Positions 41,865-52,091 of a stretch of 64,000 bases of DNA are shown here, piece by piece. Made by a program: the position numbers and the translations under genes. Origin of the DNA: Comamonas testosteroni (GTDB lineage: Bacteria; Pseudomonadota; Gammaproteobacteria; Burkholderiales; Burkholderiaceae_C); the NCBI RefSeq assembly GCF_003569915.1, contig NZ_KZ984443.1, forward strand, positions 1 through 64,000. The letters run 5' to 3'. The notes under the pieces are model-generated. The model did not search any database, was not told the DNA's origin, and saw only the letters and a list, made by a program, of their open reading frames with translations. Positions within the stretch are counted from its first letter, which is position 1, and each line of letters opens with the position of its first letter.

Positions 41865-43084
41865 GCAAGAAGCGGGTAGTCATCACCGGCGCGGGCATTG
41901 TCTCGTGCATTGGCAACGACCTGGAAACGGTTGAGGCGTCGCTGCGCGCCAGCCGCTCCGGCATCAAGGCCATGCCCCAGTTCACCGAGCTGGGCATGCG
42001 CTCGCAGGTGGCGGGCATTCCCGAGATCGACATCGAAGCGCGCATTGACCGCAAGCAGCTGCGCTTCATGGGCGATGCCGCGGCCTACTCGCAGATCGCG
42101 CTGGAAGACGCCATCAAGCAAGCGGGCCTGACGCCCGAGATGGTGTCCAACCCACGCACCGGCCTGATCATGGGCTCGGGCGGCGGCTCGCCAGCCAACC
42201 AGATCGAAGCAGCCGACACGCTGCGCGAGAAGGGCATCCGCCGCGTGGGACCCTACCAGGTCACGCGCTGCATGAGCTCCACGGTCTCGGCGTGCCTCGC
42301 GACCAACTTCAAGGTCAAGGGTATCAACTACTCCATCACCTCGGCCTGCTCCACCTCGGCCCACTGCATTGGCGCCGCGGCGCAGCAGATCGCCTGGGGC
42401 ATGCAGGACGTGATGTTTGCCGGCGGCGGCGAAGAGCTGTCCTGGGGCATGTCGCTGCTGTTTGACGGCATGGGCGCTATGTCCAGCAAGTACAACGAGA
42501 CGCCCGAGAAAGCTTCGCGCGCCTATGACGCCAACCGTGACGGTTTCGTGATCGCCGGTGGCGGCGGCGCTGTGGTGCTGGAAAGCCTGGAGCACGCGCT
42601 GGCGCGCGGTGCCAACATCCTGGCCGAAGTGGTGGGCTTTGGCGCCACCAGCGACGGTGAAGACATGGTGGCCCCATCCGGCGACGGTGCCATTGCCTGC
42701 ATGAAGCAAGCCATGGAAACCGTGGATGCACCCATCGACTACATCAACACGCACGGCACATCGACCCCCGTGGGCGATATGCAGGAAGTGCGCGCCATGC
42801 GCGAGCTGTTTGGTGACAAGGTGCCTCCGTTCTCGTCCACCAAGTCGCTGACCGGCCACTCGCTGGGCGCGACCGGTGTGCAGGAAGCCATCTACTGCCT
42901 GATCATGCTGAACAAGGGTTTCATCGCTGGCTCGGCCAATGTGGAAACGCCGGATCCGCTGCTGGGTGATATGCCTCTGGTCACGACCACGCGCGATGCC
43001 CAGCTGACTACCGTGCTGTCCAACAGCTTCGGTTTTGGCGGTACCAATGCCTCCCTGGTGCTCAAGCGCTGGGAAGGCCAGTAA
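41861..43084 (+). CDS. fabB: 3-oxoacyl-ACP synthase I
   Basis: A 407-residue ketosynthase that elongates cis-3-decenoyl-ACP. The catalytic Cys is in [11 protein letters not shown] (about 163). The two His are in [11 protein letters not shown] (about 298) and [12 protein letters not shown] (about 333). The start overlaps the fabA stop. The two-gene arrangement gives the classical anaerobic route to unsaturated fatty acids. A terminator follows at 43105. Confidence 0.96.
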   Translation: MSKKRVVITGAGIVSCIGNDLETVEASLRASRSGIKAMPQFTELGMRSQVAGIPEIDIEARIDRKQLRFMGDAAAYSQIALEDAIKQAGLTPEMVSNPRTGLIMGSGGGSPANQIEAADTLREKGIRRVGPYQVTRCMSSTVSACLATNFKVKGINYSITSACSTSAHCIGAAAQQIAWGMQDVMFAGGGEELSWGMSLLFDGMGAMSSKYNETPEKASRAYDANRDGFVIAGGGGAVVLESLEHALARGANILAEVVGFGATSDGEDMVAPSGDGAIACMKQAMETVDAPIDYINTHGTSTPVGDMQEVRAMRELFGDKVPPFSSTKSLTGHSLGATGVQEAIYCLIMLNKGFIAGSANVETPDPLLGDMPLVTTTRDAQLTTVLSNSFGFGGTNASLVLKRWEGQ

Positions 43085-43104
43085 GCGCATTCCGCGTCAA
43101 AGCC

Positions 43105-43138
43105 AGCCCGCTTGGCCGTCAGGTAAGCGGGCTTTTTT
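43105..43138 (+). terminator. Terminator of fabAB
   Basis: AGCCCGCTT (43105-43113) pairs with AAGCGGGCT (43125-43133), followed by TTTTT. Confidence 0.85.
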
Positions 43139-43162
43139 CTGCCATCTATCTCCCTGCTCTTC

Positions 43163-43753
43163 ATGAAGATTGCGATTCTTGACCGTGATGGCACCCTGAA
43201 CCAGTGGGGTGCACAGGGTTTCATCGGCCGGCCCGAGGAATGGGTGGCCGTGCCCGGTGCGCTGGAGGCCGTCTCGCGCCTGAACCGCGCCGGCTGGCAT
43301 GTGGTGGTGGTGACCAATCAGCCGGGCCTGGGCCGCGGGCTATTTGATGTGATCGACCTCAACGCCGTGCACGCCAAGATGCACCGCGAGCTGGCCGCTG
43401 CCGGTGCGCGCGTGGAGGCGGTGTTTTTCTGCCCGCACGCGCCCGATGAGGACTGCCACTGCCGCAAGCCGCAGCCTGCATTGTTTGAACAGGTGGTGGA
43501 GCGCTTTGGCGCCGAGGGGCGCGAGATCTGGGCCATTGGCAGCGGCGTCGAGCATCTGCAGGCTGGACAGGCACTGGGCGCGCATCTGGTCTATGTCGAA
43601 TCCACAGGTCGCCCGGCGGGTGACGGCGCAGCCGCTACCTTGCCCGCAGGCAGCCAGCGGTTTACGGACTTGCAGGCCGTGGTCAATGTGCTGTTGCCGC
43701 TGGGCGAAGACGAGGTGGTCATGCCGTCGGAAGAACCGCCCCTCTCGCATTGA
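43163..43753 (+). CDS. gmhB: D-glycero-beta-D-manno-heptose 1,7-bisphosphate 7-phosphatase
   Basis: A 196-residue HAD-superfamily phosphatase of the LPS inner-core heptose pathway. The HAD nucleophile motif ILDRDGTLN is at about residues 4-12 (Asp7 and Asp9). Motif II is in VVTNQPGLGRG. The zinc-binding loop CPHAPDEDCHCRKPQ is near residue 92. Length is near the usual 190. It is followed, 131 bp later, by plsC; the gap holds an ATAGC-type repeat (43755-43812). Confidence 0.92.
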   Translation: MKIAILDRDGTLNQWGAQGFIGRPEEWVAVPGALEAVSRLNRAGWHVVVVTNQPGLGRGLFDVIDLNAVHAKMHRELAAAGARVEAVFFCPHAPDEDCHCRKPQPALFEQVVERFGAEGREIWAIGSGVEHLQAGQALGAHLVYVESTGRPAGDGAAATLPAGSQRFTDLQAVVNVLLPLGEDEVVMPSEEPPLSH

Positions 43754-43884
43754 TTCCGGATTTCAAGTAAAAATAGCCTCAACGGCTTGAAAGTTCTGCA
43801 CTAGCTGCTATGTTTTCAGGCTGATTGCCTTACGCTTTTTGCTGCGCCCGATGCGGGCGCTGGTTTCCGATACTGATTGCCCTC

Positions 43885-44625
43885 ATGTCCCTGATTCGCT
43901 CTGTCCTCCACATGCTGTGGATGGTCATCACCGTTATTCCCTACACTTTTGGAGTGCTGCTGGCCAAGTGGAGCAGCGGCTCGTCGAGCAAGGCCTATTG
44001 CGTGGCCCGCGCTTGGCTCAAGCTGTCGGTGGACAGTGCTCGCGTCCTCATGGGCGTCAAATACCGTGTGCAGGGCATGGAAAATCTGCCCAAGGATGAA
44101 AAGCAGGGGGTGGTGCTGCTGGTCAAGCACCAGTCCACCTATGAGACTTTTCTGATGCCCTCCATCATGCCGCGCCCTCTGGCCTATGTTTTCAAGAAAG
44201 AGCTGCTCAAGGTGCCGTTCTTTGGTTGGTCGATTGGCGCGCTGGACATGATCCACATTGACCGCGCCCAGCGCTCGCGTGCTTTCCACAAGGTGGTGGA
44301 GCAGGGCAAGCGTCTGCTTGACCAAGGCACCTGGGTCATCATGTTTCCCGAAGGCACGCGCGTGGATCGTGGCGAAGTGGGCGAATACAAGACCGGTGCC
44401 ACGCGTCTGGCCATCATGACGGGCGCGCCTGTGGTGCCGATTGCAGTGACCTCGGCCAAGTGCTGGCCGCGCAAGGCTTTCATCAAGAAGCCCGGCATGG
44501 TGGATGTCTCCATCGGCAAGCCGATTTCTTCCGTGGGCCGCAAGCACGATGAGTTGATGGAAGAAGTGCAGGCCTGGATCGAGTCCGAGATGCAGCGACT
44601 CGACCCCGAGGCTTATCGCAAATAA
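43885..44625 (+). CDS. plsC: 1-acyl-sn-glycerol-3-phosphate acyltransferase
   Basis: A 246-residue inner-membrane enzyme that makes phosphatidic acid from lysophosphatidic acid. One or two N-terminal membrane segments cover about 5-30. The motif I is KHQSTYETF (HX4E, a known proteobacterial variant of HX4D) near residue 76. Motif III is FPEGTRVDRGE near 155. The start at 43885 (MSLIRSV) is chosen for the membrane segment; the frame is open 20 codons upstream. The next gene begins 17 bp after the stop. Confidence 0.9.
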   Translation: MSLIRSVLHMLWMVITVIPYTFGVLLAKWSSGSSSKAYCVARAWLKLSVDSARVLMGVKYRVQGMENLPKDEKQGVVLLVKHQSTYETFLMPSIMPRPLAYVFKKELLKVPFFGWSIGALDMIHIDRAQRSRAFHKVVEQGKRLLDQGTWVIMFPEGTRVDRGEVGEYKTGATRLAIMTGAPVVPIAVTSAKCWPRKAFIKKPGMVDVSIGKPISSVGRKHDELMEEVQAWIESEMQRLDPEAYRK

Positions 44626-44641
44626 CCACGCAGACCGCACC

Positions 44642-45622
44642 ATGCCCGGCGACGATTCAATGCAGCAAGCTTGGCAGTGGCTGGTTGCGCCCGTGGTCGA
44701 AGATGGGCAGGGGAGGCTGATTCCTCGCCAGCGCGCCAGCAAAGCCCCGGTGCCGCCAGCGCCTGTACTTCAGCAAGCGCTGCTGGATTTTGAGCCAGAT
44801 GGCACTCAAGTCCAGGTAGAACATTCAGCTGATGCTATTGATTTGGTAGCTGAGCCTGATGAATTGCTGGCGCACCCTCAGGCCAGTCATGATGTGCAGC
44901 TGCGCGGCCAACATGTGGCCTATCTGCTGCGACGATCATCGAGGCGCAGCATCGGCTTTTCCGTCAGCGCGCAGGGACTGGATGTCACGGCCCCGCAGTG
45001 GGTGGAGATGGCCGAGATCGAATCGGCGCTGCAGACCAAGGCCGACTGGATTGTGCGCAAGCTGCAGGAGGCCGGTCAGCGTCAGCAGCTCAAGGACGAG
45101 GCGCGCATTCACTGGCAGGATGGTGGCCTGCTCGACTATCTGGGCCAGCCCATGCGCCTGTGCCTGAGCGGTGACGCCTCTCAGCCTGTGCGCACCCGCC
45201 ACACCCATCGCGAGCAGCATGCGGATGGGGCGCAGTCCCTGCATCTGCCATTGACCGCAAACGCCTCGGCTGCGCAGGTCAGAGCCGCCGTTCAGGCCTG
45301 GATACTGCGGGAAGCCCGAACCCATTTCACTGCCCGCATGCTGCACTACACCCCGCAGATGGGGGTACGCTGGAATGCATTGCGGCTGACCAGCGCGACC
45401 ACGCGATGGGGCAGCGCCACCAGCGGCGGCGTAATTCGCCTGAACTGGCGGCTGATGCAGTATGCGCCGCAGATCATTGACTACGTGGTGGTGCACGAAC
45501 TGGCGCATCTGCACCATATGGATCACAGCCCGCAGTTCTGGAGCGTGGTGGCCGAAGTGCTGCCCGACTGGAAACAACTGCGCCGAACCCTCAGGGAAAA
45601 GCCTCTGCCCGCCTGGGAATGA
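44642..45622 (+). CDS. YgjP-like metallopeptidase (DUF45) with extended N-terminus
   Basis: A 326-residue protein. The C-terminal zinc motif VVHELAHLHHMDHSPQFW (HExxH plus a distal His) near residue 283 belongs to the YgjP/M48-like family. WGSATSGGVIRLNWRL before it is also typical. The family normally has about 230 residues. Here about 90 extra residues precede the first conserved block (RRSSRRSIGFSV); part is coded by an AT-richer segment with TGCTATTGATTTGGTAGCT (44832-44852). It begins 17 bp after plsC and probably belongs to the same transcript. Confidence 0.85.
   Translation: MPGDDSMQQAWQWLVAPVVEDGQGRLIPRQRASKAPVPPAPVLQQALLDFEPDGTQVQVEHSADAIDLVAEPDELLAHPQASHDVQLRGQHVAYLLRRSSRRSIGFSVSAQGLDVTAPQWVEMAEIESALQTKADWIVRKLQEAGQRQQLKDEARIHWQDGGLLDYLGQPMRLCLSGDASQPVRTRHTHREQHADGAQSLHLPLTANASAAQVRAAVQAWILREARTHFTARMLHYTPQMGVRWNALRLTSATTRWGSATSGGVIRLNWRLMQYAPQIIDYVVVHELAHLHHMDHSPQFWSVVAEVLPDWKQLRRTLREKPLPAWE
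44828..44862 (+). repeat. ATAGCT-like segment in the metallopeptidase N-terminus
   Basis: GATGCTATTGATTTGGTAGCTGAG in the variable N-terminal extension resembles the intergenic repeat words and lowers local GC. Confidence 0.3.
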
Positions 45623-45651
45623 GGCCTGAACCACCGAATCAAGGACAGACC

Positions 45652-46068
45652 ATGAATCAGATCACTGAAACCATCACTCCTGCAGACGGCTATGCAGGCG
45701 ATATCTCTGCCGAACTGGCCTGGCAGTGGGTGCAGAGCGGCGACGCTGTGCTGGTCGATGTGCGCACCGATGCCGAGCGTGAATGGGTGGGCAAAGTCCC
45801 CGGTGCTGTGGCCGTGGCCTGGAAACAATGGCCGGGCATGGCCATGAACCCGGACTTTGATGCGCAAGTGCGTGCTGCATCACAAGGCAAGAAGGTGGTG
45901 CTGCTGTGCCGCAGCGGCGTGCGCTCCATCGCCGCCGCCCAGCGTGCGACGGGCCTGGGCATCGAGGCCTATAACATCCTCGAAGGCTTTGAAGGCGATG
46001 TGAATGCCAGCGGCCAGCGCGGCCAGCTCGGCGGCTGGCGTAAGCGCGGCCTGCCCTGGAATCAGTGA
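45652..46068 (+). CDS. Rhodanese-like domain protein
   Basis: A 138-residue single rhodanese domain. VLVDVRTDAEREWVGKVPGA is near residue 30-50, the active loop CRSGVRS with the sulfur-carrying Cys near 85, and the C-terminal LGGWRKRGLPW is typical for single-domain rhodaneses. It probably carries persulfide sulfur in the cytoplasm. The start at 45652 (MNQITETI) fits; it follows the metallopeptidase gene by 29 bp. Confidence 0.88.
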   Translation: MNQITETITPADGYAGDISAELAWQWVQSGDAVLVDVRTDAEREWVGKVPGAVAVAWKQWPGMAMNPDFDAQVRAASQGKKVVLLCRSGVRSIAAAQRATGLGIEAYNILEGFEGDVNASGQRGQLGGWRKRGLPWNQ

Positions 46069-46087
46069 TCCCAGGGCATTGCTGTCA

Positions 46088-47110
46088 TCAACCTTGGCGG
46101 TAGCCGTTGGGGTTTTGACTTTGCCAGCGCCAGGTGTCGGCGCACATGGAGTCCAGCGTGTGTTCGGCTTGCCAGCCTAGGGTCTGCATGGCGTGTTGTG
46201 GCTCGGCGTAGTAACTGGGCAGATCACCAGGGCGGCGCTCTGCAATCGTGTACGCAATCGCATGACCGCAGGCTTTTTCAAAAGCGTGAACTACGTCTAA
46301 CACGCTATAGCCTTTGCCCGTGCCCAGATTCAAGGTCAAAACACCTGACGAGCTGCTCTCCTGCAGTTTTTCCAGTGCCTTGACATGGCCGCGAGCCAGA
46401 TCCACCACGTGGATATAGTCGCGCACGCCAGTGCCATCAGGAGTCTCATAGTCACCGCCAAAAATCTGCAGCTTGTCACGGCGGCCTACAGCAACCTGCG
46501 CAATATAAGGCAGCAGATTGTTGGGAATATCGGCTGGATCTTCACCAATCAGGCCACTGGGATGGGCGCCGATAGGGTTGAAGTAGCGCAGGACGGCGAT
46601 GCCCCATTGACTGTCGGCGTTCGCTAGGTCCGTCAGAATTTCTTCGACCATGAGCTTGGTTCGTCCATAGGGGTTCATGGCCGAGGTAGGGTGCTTCTCG
46701 TCATAAGGCAGGTATTGAGGAGTCCCATATACCGTGGCCGAGGAGCTGGACACCAGCTTGTGCACATTCTGGCTTTGCATGGCGCGCAGCAAGACCAGGC
46801 TGCCATTGACGTTGTTGTCGTAATAGTCCAGCGGCTTGGCAACCGATTCACCAACCGCCTTTTTGCCGGCAAAGTGAACAACACTGTCAATGTTGTGTTG
46901 TTTGAGCGCTGTCTCCAGTGCCTGCTGATCACGCACATCGCCATTGATCACGGGGATGGAGTGTGCTGTGATCTGCTCCACACGGCGTACAGCTTCAGGG
47001 TGGCTGTTACTGAAGTTATCAAAAATCACGACCTCGTGGCCGTGATTGATCAGTTCGATGGCTGTATGACTGCCGATATAGCCGGCACCGCCTGTGAGCA
47101 AGGTTTTCAT
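46088..47110 (-). CDS. galE: UDP-glucose 4-epimerase
   Basis: A 340-residue extended SDR. The NAD motif GGAGYIGSHTAIE is at residues 6-18. The catalytic Ser and the YxxxK are in SSSATVYG near 123 and YGRTK near 147. RYFNPIGAHPSG and NLGTGKGYSVL are GalE signatures. It interconverts UDP-glucose and UDP-galactose for surface polysaccharide. It is convergent with the rhodanese gene (19 bp) and downstream of the LysM gene on the same strand; a terminator separates them. Confidence 0.95.
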   Translation of the reverse strand: MKTLLTGGAGYIGSHTAIELINHGHEVVIFDNFSNSHPEAVRRVEQITAHSIPVINGDVRDQQALETALKQHNIDSVVHFAGKKAVGESVAKPLDYYDNNVNGSLVLLRAMQSQNVHKLVSSSSATVYGTPQYLPYDEKHPTSAMNPYGRTKLMVEEILTDLANADSQWGIAVLRYFNPIGAHPSGLIGEDPADIPNNLLPYIAQVAVGRRDKLQIFGGDYETPDGTGVRDYIHVVDLARGHVKALEKLQESSSSGVLTLNLGTGKGYSVLDVVHAFEKACGHAIAYTIAERRPGDLPSYYAEPQHAMQTLGWQAEHTLDSMCADTWRWQSQNPNGYRQG

Positions 47111-47139
47111 AGGCTGAAGTTTAGTAGTGGTAGACAAAT

Positions 47140-47165
47140 AAAAAGCGCTCCAAGGAGCGCTTTTT
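47140..47165 (-). terminator. Terminator between the LysM gene and galE
   Basis: Perfect 12-bp arms AAAAAGCGCTCC (47140-47151) and GGAGCGCTTTTT (47154-47165) with a two-base loop. Placed 17 bp after the LysM gene stop on the minus strand. Confidence 0.85.
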
Positions 47166-47182
47166 ATCGATTGAAGTGTTAT

Positions 47183-47653
47183 TTACAGCGCAGGAATACG
47201 CAGCTTCTGACCAGAATAGATCTTGTCCGGGCTGGTCAGCATGGGCTTGTTGGCTTCAAAGATGGCGTTGTACTTGTTGGCGTCGCCATAGTACTTCTTG
47301 GAGATGGCGGACAGCGTATCGCCGCGCACCACGTCGTGATACTGTGCTTCGGGCTCAGGATTGGTCACCGTCATCTGGTTGTCCACAGACTGCACATTGG
47401 CCACATTGCCACAGCACAGCGTGACTTTTTCCTTGGCCGCCTGCGTTGGGGCTACGCCTTGCACGGTGACCTTGCCTTGCGAACCGTCAAACTGCACCCG
47501 GAGGTTGGAAACGCCCAGGTTCTGAGTGTTGATATAGGTCGCAATGGCTTGGGCGGCCTTGACATTCAAGTCGTCGGATGGGGAGGCTGCGTGCGCATCA
47601 CCGCCGCCAAACAGTTTTTCACCGGCTTCCTTGATAAAGCTGAACAGACCCAT
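47183..47653 (-). CDS. kbp: BON/LysM protein, K+-binding Kbp (YgaU) type
   Basis: A 156-residue protein that begins MGLFSFIKEAGEKLFG, the same start as E. coli Kbp (YgaU). A BON domain follows at about 30-95 (LRVQFDGSQGKVTVQG). A LysM domain covers 103-155 (HDVVRGDTLSAISKKYYGD...NKPMLTSPDKIYSGQKLRIP). Kbp senses cytoplasmic potassium in E. coli. There is no signal peptide, which agrees with a cytoplasmic site. Confidence 0.93.
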   Translation of the reverse strand: MGLFSFIKEAGEKLFGGGDAHAASPSDDLNVKAAQAIATYINTQNLGVSNLRVQFDGSQGKVTVQGVAPTQAAKEKVTLCCGNVANVQSVDNQMTVTNPEPEAQYHDVVRGDTLSAISKKYYGDANKYNAIFEANKPMLTSPDKIYSGQKLRIPAL

Positions 47654-47827
47654 GGATTGACTCCTCAAAGTGAGTGAAAGGAATGAAAGCGGCTCACTTT
47701 AACGTGAAATTGCCAAGGCGCTGTGAAGGATTGCAGCAGTGCCAGTTTTTTGACAATTTCCTGCAAGCATGTCATGAATGTGACTTCATCAGACCCGTCA
47801 CCAGCAAAAGTCCTGATAATCCGCCGC

Positions 47828-48601
47828 ATGACATTTTTGGCCATAGACATAGGCAACACTCGGCTGAAGTGGGCCATGTATGAAGATCATCGGCCTGGCG
47901 CAGCCTTGCTGGCTCATGGTGCGGAATTTCTCGAGCATATCGAGCGGCTGGCAGAAGGTGCGTGGGCAGGATTGCCCGCGCCTGACCGTATGCTGGGTTG
48001 CGTGGTGGCCGGTGAGACGGCCCGGCGCCGCGTGCATGAGCAGATTGAGCAGATGCTGGGCTGGAATTTCGAGCCTCAATGGGTGGTTCCATCCTTGCAG
48101 GAGGCGGGCGTCAGCAATGGCTATGACCATCCCTCACGTCTTGGAGCAGACCGCTGGGTGGCCATGATTGGTGCCCGCTACCATATGTTGCAGCAAGGTC
48201 CGGAGCGACCTCTGATTACAGTGATGGTGGGGACGGCAGTGACTGTGGATGCCATAGATGGCGAAGGTCGCTTTTTAGGTGGCCTCATCATTCCCGGCCA
48301 CGGCATCATGCTGCGGGCGCTGGAAGGCGGCACCGCTGGACTCCATGTTCCCACAGGTGACGTCAAACTCTTTCCCAAAAACACCAGCGATGCACTGACC
48401 AGCGGTGGGACCTACGCCATTGCAGGGGCTGTGGAGCGCATGTATCAGCATCTGGCCGAGCATTGCGGTTCTGATCCCATGTGCATCATGGCGGGTGGTG
48501 CGGGCTGGAAGATGTCGCCCAGCATGACCCGGCCATTTCTGCTGGTCAACAATCTGATCTTTGATGGATTGCTGGTGATGGCAGAGAAGCGCTGGAGCTG
48601 A
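47828..48601 (+). CDS. coaX: Type III pantothenate kinase
   Basis: A 257-residue kinase for the first step of CoA synthesis. The N-terminal P-loop-like motif [12 protein letters not shown] is at residues 4-15. [11 protein letters not shown] is near 103, TAVTVDAID near 130 with the following GGLIIPG. It belongs to the acetate/sugar kinase-like ASKHA fold. The start at 47828 ([10 protein letters not shown]) is supported by the family. It is 59 bp upstream of rfbB. Confidence 0.94.
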   Translation: MTFLAIDIGNTRLKWAMYEDHRPGAALLAHGAEFLEHIERLAEGAWAGLPAPDRMLGCVVAGETARRRVHEQIEQMLGWNFEPQWVVPSLQEAGVSNGYDHPSRLGADRWVAMIGARYHMLQQGPERPLITVMVGTAVTVDAIDGEGRFLGGLIIPGHGIMLRALEGGTAGLHVPTGDVKLFPKNTSDALTSGGTYAIAGAVERMYQHLAEHCGSDPMCIMAGGAGWKMSPSMTRPFLLVNNLIFDGLLVMAEKRWS

Positions 48602-48660
48602 AAGCTGTTAGAGGCATTTCCAGCGCGAGGATAATCGGCACTTTTATCTGAGGCAGTTTT

Positions 48661-49731
48661 ATGATTTTTGTCACTGGCGGCGCGGGATTTATTGGTGCCA
48701 ACTTTGTTCTGGACTGGCTGGTGAATGTTGATGAGGCTGTCGTCAATATTGACAAGCTGACCTATGCAGGCAACTTGGAAAATCTCGCCAGCCTCAAGGG
48801 AGATGAGCGTCATATCTTCGTCCAGGCCGATATCGGTGATTGTGAAGTCTGGGCAAAACTGCTGGTCCAGCACAAGCCACGTGCCGTAGTGAATTTTGCA
48901 GCTGAGTCTCATGTGGATCGCTCCATCCACGGCCCTGAGGACTTCATCCAGACCAACGTCGTCGGCACTTTCCGTTTACTGGAAGCGGTGCGCGCATACT
49001 GGAATGGTCTGGAAGCTCAGGCCAAGAGCGATTTCCGTTTTCTGCATGTCTCGACCGATGAGGTCTATGGCACGCTGTCAGCGACGGATCCTGCTTTCAC
49101 TGAAGACAATAACTACGAGCCCAACAGCCCGTACTCGGCCAGCAAGGCTGCTTCGGACCACCTGGTGCGTGCCTGGCATCACACCTACGGCTTGCCTGTG
49201 CTGACCACCAATTGCAGCAATAACTATGGTCCGCTGCATTTTCCGGAAAAGCTGATTCCGCTGATGATCGTCAATGCACTGGCTGGCAAATCTTTGCCGG
49301 TCTATGGCGATGGCATGCAGATCCGTGACTGGCTCTATGTACGCGATCATTGCAGCGCTATCCGCCGTGTGCTGGAAGCCGGCAAGCTTGGCGACACCTA
49401 TAACGTGGGTGGCTGGAATGAAAAAGCTAATATCGAAATCGTCAAAACGGTCTGTGGCTTGCTCGATGAACTGCGTCCTCGTACGGATGGCAAGTCCTAT
49501 GCCGAACAGATCACCTATGTGACTGACCGCCCTGGTCACGACCGTCGCTATGCCATCGATGCTCGCAAGCTGGAGCGCGAACTGGGCTGGAAGCCCGCAG
49601 AGACTTTTGAAACAGGTATTCGCAAGACGGTGCAGTGGTATCTGGACAACCCCGAATGGGTTCAGAACGTGCAGTCTGGCTCCTATCGTGAGTGGGTGCA
49701 AAAGCAATACACCGCAGGGGCTGCAGAGTGA
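48661..49731 (+). CDS. rfbB: dTDP-glucose 4,6-dehydratase
   Basis: A 356-residue SDR, second enzyme of dTDP-L-rhamnose synthesis. [12 protein letters not shown] is at residues 4-15, STDEVYG near 130 with Asp-Glu catalytic pair, and YSASKAASD (YxxxK) near 160. DWLYVRDH and TNNYGP-type sequence ([15 protein letters not shown]) are present. First gene of the rfbBDAC operon. The stop overlaps the GTG start of rfbD by 4 bp. Confidence 0.96.
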   Translation: MIFVTGGAGFIGANFVLDWLVNVDEAVVNIDKLTYAGNLENLASLKGDERHIFVQADIGDCEVWAKLLVQHKPRAVVNFAAESHVDRSIHGPEDFIQTNVVGTFRLLEAVRAYWNGLEAQAKSDFRFLHVSTDEVYGTLSATDPAFTEDNNYEPNSPYSASKAASDHLVRAWHHTYGLPVLTTNCSNNYGPLHFPEKLIPLMIVNALAGKSLPVYGDGMQIRDWLYVRDHCSAIRRVLEAGKLGDTYNVGGWNEKANIEIVKTVCGLLDELRPRTDGKSYAEQITYVTDRPGHDRRYAIDARKLERELGWKPAETFETGIRKTVQWYLDNPEWVQNVQSGSYREWVQKQYTAGAAE

Positions 49732-50612
49732 AGTTACTCCTGTTAGGTAAAAATGGTCAGGTAGGCTGGGAGTTGCAGCGCAGTCTGGCTCCGCTGGGAG
49801 AGCTTGTGGCCCTGGATAGAAGCATGCCTGGAGGTGATGTTTCTGATCTTGCGGAGCTGGCCAATGTCATTCGCCGTGAGCGGCCAGATGTCATCGTCAA
49901 TGCTTCAGCTCATACTGCTGTGGATAAGGCCGAAAGTGAGCAGAACCTTGCTTTGCGGTTGAATGCCGAGGCTCCCGAGGTCATGGCTCTTGAAGCCAAG
50001 CGTCTGGGCACGCTTCTGGTGCACTACAGCACTGACTATGTCTTCGATGGCAGTGGCGATGTGGCTCGCAAAGAGGGTGATCCTACTGGACCGTTATCAG
50101 TCTATGGTGCAAGCAAGCTGGATGGGGAAAGATGCATCATTGCCTCGGGCTGCAGGCATTTGATTTTTCGCACCAGCTGGGTGTATGCCGCGCGGGGTGG
50201 AAATTTTGCCAAGACCATGCTGCGACTGGCGCAGGAGCGCGAAAAGCTCAGTGTGATCAATGACCAGTGGGGGACGCCCACGGGTGCTGATCTGATTGCC
50301 GATGTGACAGCACATGCGATACGACATGTCGCTGATCGGAATGAGGCGCTTGGGCTCTACCATCTGGTAGCTTCTGGAGAAACGACTTGGCATGCCTATG
50401 CAAGTCATGTGATCGCCACAGCAAAGCAACTGCGCCCGGACCTGGATTGGAAAGCGCTGGAGATAGCTGCAGTACCGACCTCTGCATATCCAACGCCAGC
50501 CATACGTCCTTTGAATTCGCGTCTGGATACACAAAAATTGCAAAGCACCATGCAACTGCGTTTGCCACAGTGGCAGCAGGGCGTGGATCGCATGCTGCGG
50601 GAAATTCTTTAA
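49728..50612 (+). CDS. rfbD: dTDP-4-dehydrorhamnose reductase
   Basis: A 294-residue SDR that makes dTDP-L-rhamnose in the last step. [12 protein letters not shown] is at the start, then [18 protein letters not shown] and YGASKLDGE (YxxxK near 125). The GTG start at 49728 overlaps the rfbB stop (GTGA), which supports translational coupling. A longer start upstream would lie inside rfbB. Confidence 0.95.
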   Translation: MKLLLLGKNGQVGWELQRSLAPLGELVALDRSMPGGDVSDLAELANVIRRERPDVIVNASAHTAVDKAESEQNLALRLNAEAPEVMALEAKRLGTLLVHYSTDYVFDGSGDVARKEGDPTGPLSVYGASKLDGERCIIASGCRHLIFRTSWVYAARGGNFAKTMLRLAQEREKLSVINDQWGTPTGADLIADVTAHAIRHVADRNEALGLYHLVASGETTWHAYASHVIATAKQLRPDLDWKALEIAAVPTSAYPTPAIRPLNSRLDTQKLQSTMQLRLPQWQQGVDRMLREIL

Positions 50613-50649
50613 GTCAGCTACCCAAATCGGAAACTGAACGGAAACGAAA

Positions 50650-51540
50650 ATGACACAAGCACGCAAAGGCATCATTCTGGCTGGCGGCTCAGGTACGCGC
50701 CTGCACCCGGCCACACTTGCCATTAGCAAGCAACTGCTGCCGATTTACGATAAGCCCATGATTTACTACCCGCTCAGCACTTTGCTGCTGGCTGGTATTC
50801 GCGATATTCTGATTATCAGCACGCCACAAGATACACCGCGCTTTGAACAGCTGCTGGGTGATGGCAGTCAGTGGGGTATCAATCTGCAATATGCGGTGCA
50901 ACCGAGCCCAGATGGTTTGGCACAGGCTTTTCTGATTGGCGAAAAATTCCTGAATGGTGCGCCAAGTGCTCTGGTGCTTGGGGACAATATTTATCATGGG
51001 CACGAGCTGCATAAATTGCTGGCACGCGCCAATGAGCGTACCAGCGGCGCTTCCGTTTTTGCTTATCGCGTGCAAGATCCAGAGCGCTATGGCGTGGCGG
51101 AGTTTGATGCGGATGGCAAGGTGCTGTCGCTGGAAGAAAAGCCCAAGCAACCGAAGAGCAATTACGCGGTGACCGGCTTGTATTTCTACGACGAGCAAGT
51201 GGTCGAGCTGGCTAAGCAGGTAAAGCCATCTTCGCGCGGCGAGCTGGAAATTACAGATCTCAATGGCCTGTATCTGCAGCAAGGCAAGCTTAATGTGGAA
51301 CTGATGGGGCGTGGCTATGCTTGGTTGGATACAGGCACGCATGACAGCTTGCTGGAAGCCGGCCAGTTCATTGCGACGCTGCAGCAGCGCCAGGGCCTGA
51401 AAGTGGCCTGCCCTGAGGAAATTGCCTATCGTCAGCACTGGATTGATGCCGCTCAACTGGAAAAGCTAGGCAATGCATTGGCCAAGAATGGCTATGGCCA
51501 GTATCTGCTGCAAGTGCTCAGGGAAAAGGTGCGCGCATGA
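50650..51540 (+). CDS. rfbA: Glucose-1-phosphate thymidylyltransferase
   Basis: A 296-residue nucleotidyltransferase, first step of the pathway (glucose 1-phosphate + dTTP). The signature [20 protein letters not shown] is at residues 10-29, LGDNIYHG near 109 and [19 protein letters not shown] near 160. It overlaps rfbC by 4 bp (ATGA). In the operon the order is B-D-A-C. Confidence 0.96.
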   Translation: MTQARKGIILAGGSGTRLHPATLAISKQLLPIYDKPMIYYPLSTLLLAGIRDILIISTPQDTPRFEQLLGDGSQWGINLQYAVQPSPDGLAQAFLIGEKFLNGAPSALVLGDNIYHGHELHKLLARANERTSGASVFAYRVQDPERYGVAEFDADGKVLSLEEKPKQPKSNYAVTGLYFYDEQVVELAKQVKPSSRGELEITDLNGLYLQQGKLNVELMGRGYAWLDTGTHDSLLEAGQFIATLQQRQGLKVACPEEIAYRQHWIDAAQLEKLGNALAKNGYGQYLLQVLREKVRA

Positions 51541-52088
51541 GGTTCACCGCACTGGCAATTCCCGAAGTTTTTCTGATTGAGCCCAAGGTCTTCGGCGATG
51601 CGCGCGGCTTTTTTCTGGAAAGTTTTCGCCAGGACCTGTTTAACCAGGCTACCGGCACGAACTACGAGTTTATCCAGGACAATCAGAGCCGCAGTGGCAA
51701 GGGTGTTTTGCGAGGTCTGCACTATCAATTGCCTCCACATGCCCAGGGCAAGCTGGTGCGGGTAACGTCCGGTGCCGTGTTTGATGTGGCTGTCGATATT
51801 CGCTGCACCTCGCCGACCTTTGGTAAATGGGTTGGCGCGGAGTTGACTGCTGAAAACCATCATCAGCTCTGGATTCCGCCAGGCTTTGCTCATGGGTTTG
51901 CGGTGCTTAGCGAGACTGCTGATTTTGTCTACAAGACCACCAACTATTACGCACCGCAATCTGATCGAGGCTTGCTTTGGAATGATGCGGATATCGGCAT
52001 CGACTGGCCCAAGCTGGACGTACCCTTTTCGTTGTCCGACAAAGACTTGAAGCAGCCTTCCTTGAAGCAGGCCGAGGTCTTTGAGTAA
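51537..52088 (+). CDS. rfbC: dTDP-4-dehydrorhamnose 3,5-epimerase
   Basis: A 183-residue cupin. [10 protein letters not shown] is near residue 22, [18 protein letters not shown] near 45 with the catalytic His (LRGLHYQ), and the second conserved block [15 protein letters not shown] near 113. It completes the dTDP-L-rhamnose set. Its stop lies 3 bp from the stop of the convergent LysR gene; no room for a separate terminator exists between them. Confidence 0.95.
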   Translation: MRFTALAIPEVFLIEPKVFGDARGFFLESFRQDLFNQATGTNYEFIQDNQSRSGKGVLRGLHYQLPPHAQGKLVRVTSGAVFDVAVDIRCTSPTFGKWVGAELTAENHHQLWIPPGFAHGFAVLSETADFVYKTTNYYAPQSDRGLLWNDADIGIDWPKLDVPFSLSDKDLKQPSLKQAEVFE

Positions 52089-52091
52089 GTG

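Noticed and set aside
44102-44170. Broken active site in plsC (HX4E in place of HX4D)
   Set aside because: KHQSTYE-type motifs are a common natural variant in proteobacterial lysophospholipid acyltransferases, so it is not a defect.
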